In this document: positions 1 through 5,682 of the stretch, one piece after another
Layout: every line of letters begins with the position of its first letter
Position numbering within the stretch: position 1 is the stretch's first letter
From: an uncultured Atopobiaceae bacterium
Lineage (GTDB): Bacteria; Actinomycetota; Coriobacteriia; Coriobacteriales; Atopobiaceae
Assembly (NCBI GenBank): GCA_947581665.1
Contig: CANPVI010000059.1
Coordinates: 1-8,285 of the forward strand
DNA: 8,285 nucleotides
Direction: 5' to 3'
Made by a program: the position numbers and the translations under genes
The notes under the pieces: generated by a model
The model's database searches: none
Seen by the model: only the letters and a program-made list of their open reading frames with translations
Told to the model about the DNA's origin: nothing

Positions 1-3000
1 GGCCAGACCCATGGGCGCGAACTCGTAGAACGAGTCGTCGCGCTGGCTCAGCCAGTCCCCGTGGGAGTCCGGGACGATGGTGTCCCAGTCGTCGATGCCT
101 TCCTTGGCGGCCACCCTGACGAGGCGGAGCTTCTCTTCGCGGGAGAGGTAGTCGCCGATGTCCTTGAAGTGGACGACGCCGTGCTCCGCGCTGTCGGGGT
201 TCTTCACGAGCATCGTGATGGCGATCGGGGTTCTCGTACCTTGACCGAACACGCTGTCCTTCTCCTTGCGTCTCTGCTCGCCCTGCGTACGGGCATCACC
301 CCTCAGGTGGAAGACGTAGATCGAGTTGAACTCGTCGGCGAAGGACCTCCGCACCCCCTCGCCGGCCTCGGACTCCAGCCAGCCGGCGTTCGTCACGAAG
401 CACACGATGCCCTTATCCCCGATGCGGTCGGACGCCCATCGGAAGGCGCGGATGTAGGAGTCGTAGAGGGAGTTCTTGAGCGTCGCAGTGGAGCGGGCGG
501 CGTAGGTTTGACGGATGTTCTCTTCGAGCGTCGGGTAACTCTCGTTCTTGTTGTTGTCGTTCTCGCTGCCCTGTCCGACGGAGTAGGGCGGGTTGCCGAC
601 GATGACCCGGATGGGCAGGTCCATCTGGTCCATCTCGCGTTCCGAGTTGTCGATGAACAGACCCAGATCGAGTTGGTTATCGGTCTCAGTGAGCTGGAAG
701 GTGTCGGCTAGCACACCGCCATGGAATGGATGGTAGTCTCCACCCATTCGGTTGTAATATGACTGCTCGATATTTACCACCATGATGTAATACGCAAGCA
801 GGATGATCTCATTCGCGTGCAGGTCATGCTCGTACTTGTACGGCAACTCCTCGACACTAATGAGGTCAGAGTCAATGAGGTTCGCGATAAAGGTTCCCGT
901 TCCGCTAAAAGGATCGAGAATGTGGACGCCCGGCGTTCCCATGCTCTCGCCGAACTCCTGCCTGAGCATGCGGTCGGTCGCGTAGAGGATGTAATCCACC
1001 ACTTCGTTCGGCGTGTAGACGATGCCCATCTTCTGAGCGGTCGACTTGAAAGCCTGTGAGAAGAATCCCTCGTAGAGCTCTTTAATAATGGCCTGTCGTC
1101 CGGCTTTTGTTTGGATAACCGAGACACTTGTCCGGACACTCTCGTAAAGATCCTCGAGGATGTCCGAATCCTCTCGCCTTTCGAGATCGTGCTCTTGGAG
1201 CACATCGACCATACCCTGCATGGCGATAGAGACAGGATTGCTCTTCACGAAACTCCCGCTCCCGAAGAGTGTCTCGAAGATCGGTAGTGTGATCATATGC
1301 TGCGCAAGCATTTCGATTGCTTCTTGCTCGCTGATTCCCGGATTGAGCGAATCGCGGAGCGACGCGAGGAATTCCGTGAACTCTTTCTTCGCCTTGGCAT
1401 CGGTCTCAATTATATGGGTGATGCGCTTGATGTGGCGCTCGGCGATACCTGCAACATCCTCAGCCCATGCATCCCAATAGATGCGCGTACCGCATTTCTT
1501 AACTATTACCGCTTCGAGCTTGTCGCCCCAGTTGATATCTATCGTGCCCTGCGTCGGTCCAGAGCTACTGTCACCAGCATCATCGCTGATGCCGCTCTCA
1601 CCGCCACCTATACCAACAATATTCGCAGGCTTCTTTTCCTCGCGATCGAAACGGATCGAGTTGATCTTTGCATCCAGCCGCTCGTCGTGAGAACGGAGAG
1701 CCTGGAGGACTTCCCACACAACTTCAAATGCGGTGCTATTATCGAGCGCCTCATCGGGGGTCATACCTTCGGGCACTACCACGGGAACAATTACATACCC
1801 CAATTCTTTTCCAGGAGCCTTTCGCATCACCCTACCGACAGCCTGAATGATGTCTACTTTCGACTTCCTCGGCTGCATAAAAAGCACGGCATCGAGATCC
1901 GGCACATCGATACCCTCAGCAAGGCAACGAGCGTTGGAAAGCACATGACACACATCCTGGCTAGGCACATTCTCCAGCCAGCGGAGTTCTTCATGTCGTG
2001 TAGCTGAGTCCATCGTGCCGTCAACGTGATGCACTTCTACTTCGAGCGGAAGTTTGATCTCCTCCACGCTGCTATACGACTCGACCACGCTGTTGAACAT
2101 CTTCGCGATCTTCTTGGAATTCTTGATGGTCGTGGAGAACGCAACGGCCCTGTGCATAGGCGAGTAACGAATCGATTCTGCGGCGAGCTCGGTTATCTCG
2201 GGATCATTGCTATCCATCTCGGAGATCACGAGGTTGTCGATCGTGGTTTTGTGGCCCTTCGTGGTGAGACCTTTCCAACATCCGAGAATCTTCGCGGTGT
2301 CAGGTATATCGAGACGATCGTCGTCATGGACCGTCATCACGTCGATGCCAGAGGCCATGGCCTCGGAAACGGCAAGCACGATCACACGATAATCGGTGAG
2401 CAATTCACGAGCCACAGCCTGACCGAACGAGAGCCGATAGAACTCGGGACCATACGTGGCCTCATCGTCCATTGAGGCGACCTCGTAGGACTCTTTCTTG
2501 GCCTTCTTCACGAGCTTTGTGCCATAAACCCTTGGCGTCGCCGTCATGTAGAGGCGTTTCTTCGCATGCAGCAGATTACCGTCATGCACCTTCACGAAGG
2601 GGCTCTTCTGGTCGGCATCTTTCAGTGTGTCAAAAGCGCCCGTCGTGCGGTGAGCCTCATCACAGATGCAGAGATCGAATTCGCCCATGCCAAGCGACTG
2701 TGCATCGATGGAAACCTGAATCGACTGGTAGGTGGAGAAAACAACCGTCATGCCCTCGCGCTCTTGCGCAGCCTGCACATGTTTTGCGAGGGTCTCCGGA
2801 TTTGTAGTAGCGGGATAGGGCACGTCGAGCGCTGAGCTATCCCACGCATCGTCCGTTCTCGATGCCTTTGCGTCTGAGCACACGACGAAGCTCGTCATCG
2901 GCACACGCGCTTGGCTCGTCCACGAACGCATCGTCTGGGAAACGAGCGATATCGATGGTGCAAGGAAAAGGACAAGACCATCGGGACACTGCCGCTCGGC

Positions 3001-3603
3001 AAGTCGGAGTGCCGTAAGGGTCTTGCCCGTGCCGCACGCCATGATGAGCTTGCCTCGGTCGTAAGCCTTGAACCCCTCGAGCGTACGTTGGATAGCTGTC
3101 TCCTGATGCTCCATTGGATCGTAAGTAGTGCGCTTATCCTGCGGCTTTCCATCTACGAACGCTTGCCAATCAGCATCGGATTCAAGAAGCGCCGTAAGGT
3201 CGATGCGCACAGCGCCGTACTGTTCTGCGATCTCCTTGAGGTTCTTGCTCCACGTTTCCGTTGTATCGACGACCATGTAGTGGCCATATTCCTTCTTTGC
3301 CGCGGCGGTCGAGAAGAAGGTTGAGAGATCCTTGTAGGTGAGCCTCTGCATCTCTTCGAAGCATTTGCATTGGATCGCCCAATACGTGCCATCAGTCGCA
3401 TCAAGTGCTACGAGGTCGATGCCCCGGTCTTGGCCATCATGTGTAGGAGCATCTTCCCAGAGCCACACATCAGAGAGGCGCGATTGCCAACTGCTGTCGT
3501 TCTCGAGGTAGAACTTCGTCGCGCGTTCAAACGCTGCGCCCTTCTCCCTCGTGCTCTCGACTTTCTCAGCGATCTTCTCCAGCACTTGTTCGAAGGTCAT
3601 CAT
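1..3603 (-). CDS. Type ISP restriction-modification enzyme (nuclease-translocase-methyltransferase), C-terminus beyond window
   Basis: Single-chain enzyme expected to methylate adenine at its site, and to translocate along and cut unmethylated foreign DNA. I checked every codon from 3603 to 1: 1201 codons, no stop. Domains by residue: Mrr-like PD-(D/E)xK nuclease (about 20-130; G-x2-FE near 22-26, D63, Q78-C-K80); SF2 translocase with Walker A GTGKT (K194), DEAH 315-318, TAT 354-356, motif V ARCLAEGIDVP 558-568 and motif VI QAVGRVMRK 587-595; helical coupler about 640-850; gamma-type N6-adenine methyltransferase with YTP 863-865, DPFSGTG 897-903 and NPPY 1004-1007. Known relatives (LlaGI, LlaBIII) are about 1,570 residues, so roughly 370 residues, mostly target-recognition domain, are missing. 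The start at 3603 (two ATGs in tandem) has GAGGAG six bases upstream. All catalytic motifs are intact, so the visible part looks functional. DNA specificity cannot be inferred. Confidence 0.93.
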   Translation of the reverse strand, partial: MMTFEQVLEKIAEKVESTREKGAAFERATKFYLENDSSWQSRLSDVWLWEDAPTHDGQDRGIDLVALDATDGTYWAIQCKCFEEMQRLTYKDLSTFFSTAAAKKEYGHYMVVDTTETWSKNLKEIAEQYGAVRIDLTALLESDADWQAFVDGKPQDKRTTYDPMEHQETAIQRTLEGFKAYDRGKLIMACGTGKTLTALRLAERQCPDGLVLFLAPSISLVSQTMRSWTSQARVPMTSFVVCSDAKASRTDDAWDSSALDVPYPATTNPETLAKHVQAAQEREGMTVVFSTYQSIQVSIDAQSLGMGEFDLCICDEAHRTTGAFDTLKDADQKSPFVKVHDGNLLHAKKRLYMTATPRVYGTKLVKKAKKESYEVASMDDEATYGPEFYRLSFGQAVARELLTDYRVIVLAVSEAMASGIDVMTVHDDDRLDIPDTAKILGCWKGLTTKGHKTTIDNLVISEMDSNDPEITELAAESIRYSPMHRAVAFSTTIKNSKKIAKMFNSVVESYSSVEEIKLPLEVEVHHVDGTMDSATRHEELRWLENVPSQDVCHVLSNARCLAEGIDVPDLDAVLFMQPRKSKVDIIQAVGRVMRKAPGKELGYVIVPVVVPEGMTPDEALDNSTAFEVVWEVLQALRSHDERLDAKINSIRFDREEKKPANIVGIGGGESGISDDAGDSSSGPTQGTIDINWGDKLEAVIVKKCGTRIYWDAWAEDVAGIAERHIKRITHIIETDAKAKKEFTEFLASLRDSLNPGISEQEAIEMLAQHMITLPIFETLFGSGSFVKSNPVSIAMQGMVDVLQEHDLERREDSDILEDLYESVRTSVSVIQTKAGRQAIIKELYEGFFSQAFKSTAQKMGIVYTPNEVVDYILYATDRMLRQEFGESMGTPGVHILDPFSGTGTFIANLIDSDLISVEELPYKYEHDLHANEIILLAYYIMVVNIEQSYYNRMGGDYHPFHGGVLADTFQLTETDNQLDLGLFIDNSEREMDQMDLPIRVIVGNPPYSVGQGSENDNNKNESYPTLEENIRQTYAARSTATLKNSLYDSYIRAFRWASDRIGDKGIVCFVTNAGWLESEAGEGVRRSFADEFNSIYVFHLRGDARTQGEQRRKEKDSVFGQGTRTPIAITMLVKNPDSAEHGVVHFKDIGDYLSREEKLRLVRVAAKEGIDDWDTIVPDSHGDWLSQRDDSFYEFAPMGLA

Positions 3604-3739
3604 CGCGGGCTCCTCGCAGCATTCAGGTTCTGAAGCCTTAATTCTCGCACACACTCGCTGCAACAATGGCGGATCACCGCTAAGGTTCGGGTAATTTGTG
3701 CATTTCTCCCTTTAACCGTCTACCCAATTGAACTGCGGT

Positions 3740-3768
3740 TTTATAGCTCGAGACAGCGTAATTAACAA
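3740..3768 (-). promoter_or_regulatory. Candidate sigma-70-type promoter for the Type ISP gene
   Basis: Read on the minus strand, TTGTTA (3768-3763) is followed after exactly 17 bases by TATAAA (3745-3740). This matches 4/6 and 5/6 of the -35 and -10 consensus. The -35 box lies inside the left arm of the inverted repeat at 3754-3828, so a protein binding the repeat, or a cruciform, would affect transcription. The predicted leader is about 130 bases. The call rests on motif and spacing only. Confidence 0.45.
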
Positions 3769-3828
3769 CAAGATTAGTAAGATATTGCCTAGGCTTATAC
3801 CTTACTAATCTTGTTGTTAATTACGCTG
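3754..3828. repeat. Perfect 28-bp inverted repeat with 19-nt spacer
   Basis: The arm 3754-3781 is the exact reverse complement of 3801-3828. Both arms are AT-rich (AATTAACAACAAGATTAG core) in an otherwise GC-rich region. The spacer 3782-3800 contains the palindrome GCCTAGGC at 3787-3794, almost at the centre of symmetry. Neither side has a T-tract, so it is not a typical intrinsic terminator. It lies about 150 bases upstream of the Type ISP start and overlaps that gene's candidate -35 box. It may be an operator, a cruciform site, a recombination site or a remnant of a small mobile element. Confidence 0.9.
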
Positions 3829-4011
3829 ATATTGCTAGCATGCGTCGATGAGCTCGTGCCGCTCAGCTGGCGTCATACGACGAAAAGGTTCTCCACCATT
3901 TCTGGTCATGTCCAATCCGCATACTTCTATATGCACCATAGGCAATTGCTATCCCCTGCCGCCGGGCCAACACTAGAGACGTCCCCCACAGCGCAAGCAG
4001 AAAGGACGGCC

Positions 4012-4401
4012 ATGACGAGACCCACTCGCGACGCGGCTACGGGGCCTGAGGTCACGCTCGACTTCGGCGGCACGATCCTCACCGGGCACCTGAACGATTC
4101 CGAGACCGCGCGCGCCCTCGCCGCGCACCTCCCCGTCTCCGTGGAAGTCGGCTGCACGGACGTCGACTTCTGCGGGCAGCTGGGCATCGAACTCCCCTAT
4201 CGCGAGGCCGAACGCGGCTACGGCTGGCTCGACGGCGACATCAACTACAACCCGCTCGGCGGCTGGTTCGTGGTCTTCAAGGGCGGCGAAGCCACGTCCG
4301 CCTCCTACGACGACCAGGTGAACGTGGGCGTCGTGGACTGCGACCTCGAGGACCTGCGCGCGCTCCCCGGCCCCTGCACGCTCACCGTCTCACTCGCGTA
4401 G
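4012..4401 (+). CDS. Cytoplasmic cyclophilin-like fold protein (TM1367-like)
   Basis: A 129-residue protein without signal peptide or membrane segment. After a short polar N-terminus, residues 13-129 fit the small beta-barrel cyclophilin-like family. The pattern includes a beta strand, the NDSETARALAAHLP helix (28-41), the GDINYNPLGGWFVVF core (75-89) and a C-terminal LPGPCTLTVSL strand. The family fold resembles prolyl isomerases, but these proteins generally lack the isomerase residues and their ligand is unknown. Four cysteines (48, 54, 110, 122) stand out in so small a protein. The start was chosen because AAAGGA lies five bases before ATG 4012; the in-frame ATG at 3931 has no such site. 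It is the first gene of a tight operon, 12 bases before the flavoprotein, suggesting a shared redox or ligand-binding role (inference). Confidence 0.75.
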   Translation: MTRPTRDAATGPEVTLDFGGTILTGHLNDSETARALAAHLPVSVEVGCTDVDFCGQLGIELPYREAERGYGWLDGDINYNPLGGWFVVFKGGEATSASYDDQVNVGVVDCDLEDLRALPGPCTLTVSLA

Positions 4402-4413
4402 GGGAGGCGCCGC

Positions 4414-4932
4414 ATGAACATCCTCATCCTGAACGGCAGCCCTCGCCCCCATGGCGGCACCAAGGCCATGGTCGACGCCTTCGCCACCGCGGCCGAGGAG
4501 GTCGGCCACGAAGTGCACCTTTTCAACGTCGCGAGCCTCTCCATCGCCGGCTGCCGCGCATGCGAATGGTGCCACACCAAGGGAGACGGTCGCTGCGCCT
4601 TCCGCGATGACATGGACCTCATCTACGACGTGTGGGACGAGGCCGACATGATCGTGCTCGCGAGCCCCGTCTACTACGGCTCCCTCACCGGGCAGCTCCA
4701 CTGCGCGCTCCACCGCACCTACGCGCCGGGCATCCCCGAGCGCGCCACGAAGACGGCGCTCTTCCTCTGCTCCGGCTCGCCGGACGTCTACGAGGCGAGC
4801 GAACGCATCTACCACGGCTTCGTCCAGGGCTACTTCGGGACCGAGGACTGCGGCATCTTCGCGGCCACGACCGACGAGGCGAAGTCCGAGGCCATGGCGG
4901 AGCGCCTGCGCGAGCTCGCACGGTCGCTATGA
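4414..4932 (+). CDS. Flavodoxin-fold NAD(P)H-dependent FMN reductase / iron-sulfur flavoprotein-like
   Basis: A 172-residue soluble protein of the NADPH-dependent FMN reductase / flavodoxin superfamily. The N-terminal strand NILILNGSPRPHGGT (2-16) supplies the FMN phosphate loop, and SPVYYGSLTGQ (84-94) the isoalloxazine-side loop. Between them is a compact cysteine cluster C47-x2-C50-x2-C53-x7-C61 followed by RDDM. This spacing matches the CX2CX2CX4-7C motif of archaeal-type iron-sulfur flavoproteins, which bind a 4Fe-4S cluster. Many bacterial relatives share the spacing without demonstrated clusters, so the cofactor is uncertain. GGGAGG lies six bases before ATG 4414. The gene follows the cyclophilin-like gene by 12 bases and overlaps the lipoprotein gene by four (ATGA), implying co-translation. 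It probably transfers electrons from a pyridine nucleotide or ferredoxin to an unknown acceptor. Confidence 0.85.
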   Translation: MNILILNGSPRPHGGTKAMVDAFATAAEEVGHEVHLFNVASLSIAGCRACEWCHTKGDGRCAFRDDMDLIYDVWDEADMIVLASPVYYGSLTGQLHCALHRTYAPGIPERATKTALFLCSGSPDVYEASERIYHGFVQGYFGTEDCGIFAATTDEAKSEAMAERLRELARSL

Positions 4933-5444
4933 CGTGGCATGCGCTCGTCCTCGCTCTTGCTGCCACGCTCTCGCTGAGTGCGTGCGGGACGCCGGCGGCT
5001 GAGACGCCAAGCTCGGTGGATGCCGCCGCCGAAGCGCCCGCCAGACAGGCAGAGCCTGAAACCGAGTCCGAGCCTTCAACCGAGGAGCCCACCATGAACG
5101 TCACCATCAACAACCACACCCTCCGCGTCGCCCTCGCCAACAACAGCTCCGCCGCCGCCCTGCGCGAGCTCCTCGCCGAGGGGCCCCTCACCGTCCAGAT
5201 GCACGACTACGGTAGCTTCGAGAAGGTCGGGCCGCTTGGCCACACGCTGCCCACCAACGACGAGCCCATCACCACCGAGCCCGGCGACGTGATCCTCTAC
5301 CAGGGAAACCAGATCACCATCTACTACGACGTGAACCACTGGAACTTCACCCGCCTCGGGCGCGTGGAGGACGTCTCGGCCGACGAGCTCCGCGAGATCC
5401 TCGGGAACGGCACCGTCACGGCGACGTTCGAGCTGGGAGAGTAG
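4929..5444 (+). CDS. Cyclophilin-like fold lipoprotein
   Basis: A 171-residue protein. Residues 1-19 form a hydrophobic leader ending in a lipobox (LSAC, lipidated Cys19), but with no Lys or Arg before the hydrophobic core (only His4), which is unusual. Residues 20-54 are an Ala/Pro/Glu/Ser/Thr spacer. Residues 56-171 are a cyclophilin-like domain with family signatures NNSSAAALRELL, DYGSFEKVG, PTNDEPITTEPGDVILYQGN and NHWNFTRLG. It is likely anchored outside the membrane; ligand unknown. The ATG overlaps the stop of the flavoprotein gene (ATGA), so translational coupling is expected and no strong ribosome-binding site precedes it. An internal ATG at 5094 has a far better site and would give the bare 116-residue domain. 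This is a distant fold relative of the first gene of the operon. Its 3' end is duplicated at 7200. Confidence 0.85.
   Translation: MTWHALVLALAATLSLSACGTPAAETPSSVDAAAEAPARQAEPETESEPSTEEPTMNVTINNHTLRVALANNSSAAALRELLAEGPLTVQMHDYGSFEKVGPLGHTLPTNDEPITTEPGDVILYQGNQITIYYDVNHWNFTRLGRVEDVSADELREILGNGTVTATFELGE
5082..5096 (+). promoter_or_regulatory. Strong internal ribosome-binding site and alternative start inside the lipoprotein gene
   Basis: GAGGAG (5082-5087) lies six bases before an in-frame ATG at 5094, exactly where the spacer ends and the cyclophilin-like domain begins (MNVTINNHTL). Initiation here would make an unlipidated cytoplasmic 116-residue form. It may instead be chance, because GAG GAG also encodes part of the Glu-rich linker, or a relic of an ancestral soluble gene to which a leader was added. 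Confidence 0.4.
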
Positions 5445-5455
5445 GCGCCAGCACA

Positions 5456-5487
5456 GGCGGGAGCCGGTTCGCCGCCGCCCGCTGTTT
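5456..5487 (+). terminator. Stem-loop at the end of the cyclophilin-flavoprotein operon
   Basis: GCGGG (5457-5461) pairs with CCCGC (5478-5482), and CGG (5465-5467) with CCG (5472-5474), around a TTCG tetraloop (5468-5471). There is a G-C pair between the two blocks and two mismatches. The stem starts 12 bases after the stop codon and is followed only by TGTTTC, so it is a weak-tract intrinsic terminator at best. The same stem recurs at 7298-7325. Confidence 0.55.
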
Positions 5488-5515
5488 CAACACCTCACAG
5501 CACTTGATTTCCGGT

Positions 5516-5533
5516 CGTGCGCTCCCGCGCACG
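5516..5533 (+). other. Second conserved stem-loop downstream of the lipoprotein gene
   Basis: CGTGCGC (5516-5522) pairs perfectly with GCGCACG (5527-5533) around a TCCC loop. No T-tract follows. The same 18 bases occur at 7358-7375 in the right copy. It may protect the mRNA 3' end or serve as a second termination signal. Confidence 0.5.
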
Positions 5534-5549
5534 TCCCGCAGACGCCATC

Positions 5550-5654
5550 ACTCCTATTGTCTACTCTCTTACTCCTACACTTTACTGTGCTACTCCTATA
5601 ATTTACTGCGCTACTCCTATACTCAACTCTGTTACTGTGATATTTTCGCTACTA
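5550..5654 (+). repeat. 21-bp tandem direct repeats upstream of the AlbA_2 gene
   Basis: ACTCCTA starts at 5550, 5571, 5592 and 5613, exactly 21 bases apart, with a decayed fifth unit at 5634 (ACTGTGAT). Each unit also holds a second TACT core, giving TACT at 5562, 5570, 5583, 5591, 5604, 5612 and 5633, with AACT at the expected 5625; spacing alternates 8 and 13. A 21-bp period is two helical turns, so all units face the same side of the DNA. The array ends just before the AlbA_2 gene's ribosome-binding site, and two -10-like boxes (TATAAT 5597-5602, TATACT 5618-5623) lie inside it. An operator array is the simplest reading. Confidence 0.85.
5597..5623 (+). promoter_or_regulatory. Candidate -10 boxes of the AlbA_2 gene within the repeat array
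   Basis: TATAAT at 5597-5602 is a perfect -10 consensus, and TATACT at 5618-5623 matches 5/6; they lie exactly one repeat period apart. Neither has a good -35 at 16-18 bases, so transcription would probably need an activator or rely on an extended -10. AGGAGG just before 5667 and AAGGACGGAG just before the ATG mark the translation start region. Confidence 0.35.
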
Positions 5655-5682
5655 GACAGAGGAGGTCTAAGGACGGAGCACC

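Larger units (their letters stand above)
3604..4011. other. Divergent intergenic region between the Type ISP gene and the cyclophilin-like operon
   Basis: No convincing gene lies here. It holds the Type ISP leader and candidate promoter, the 28-bp inverted repeat, an 8-bp GATATTGC direct repeat (3781-3788 and 3828-3835), a TGCTAGCA palindrome (3833-3840), and a near-palindrome ATAG-G-CAATTG-CTAT at 3938-3952. The segment TGGCGTCATACGACGAAAAG (3868-3887) resembles 7459-7479 near the other end of the window. I see no strong promoter for the rightward operon; TATATG at 3928-3933 is a weak -10 candidate with no good -35. Confidence 0.6.
5372..5541 (+). repeat. Left copy of duplicated block (lipoprotein 3' end plus downstream stem-loops)
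   Basis: This block matches 7200-7383. It covers the last 70 or so coding bases of the lipoprotein gene, its stop, the TTCG-loop stem, a conserved tract around TTTCAACA and CTTGATT, and a second stem-loop. Exact shared runs include 32 bases (5403-5434) and the 18-base second stem-loop (5516-5533). Confidence 0.85.

Noticed and set aside
61..3633. Several plus-strand open frames of 60-236 codons opposite the Type ISP gene
   Set aside because: The minus-strand frame is continuous for 1201 codons with all expected catalytic motifs; the plus-strand frames show no family features.
3680..3703. Seven-codon leader peptide (MHKLPEP) on the minus strand in the Type ISP leader
   Set aside because: The purine tract AAAGGGAG is very close to the ATG, the peptide shows no attenuation logic, and no alternative stems were evident.
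3754..3828. Intrinsic terminator for either neighbouring transcript
   Set aside because: The arms are AT-rich and no T-tract follows on either strand.
3811..4011. In-frame upstream extension of the first cyclophilin-like gene starting at a TTG at 3811, reading LLITLILLAC like a lipoprotein leader
   Set aside because: It begins inside the right arm of the inverted repeat, has no ribosome-binding site, and the hydrophobic run follows from the AT-rich arm. ATG 4012 has a good AAAGGA site.
5550..5654. CRISPR array
   Set aside because: The 21-bp units are contiguous with no unique spacers and no cas genes are present.
5550..5654. Replication origin iterons
   Set aside because: No replication initiator gene is nearby; the neighbouring AlbA_2 protein is not a Rep family member.
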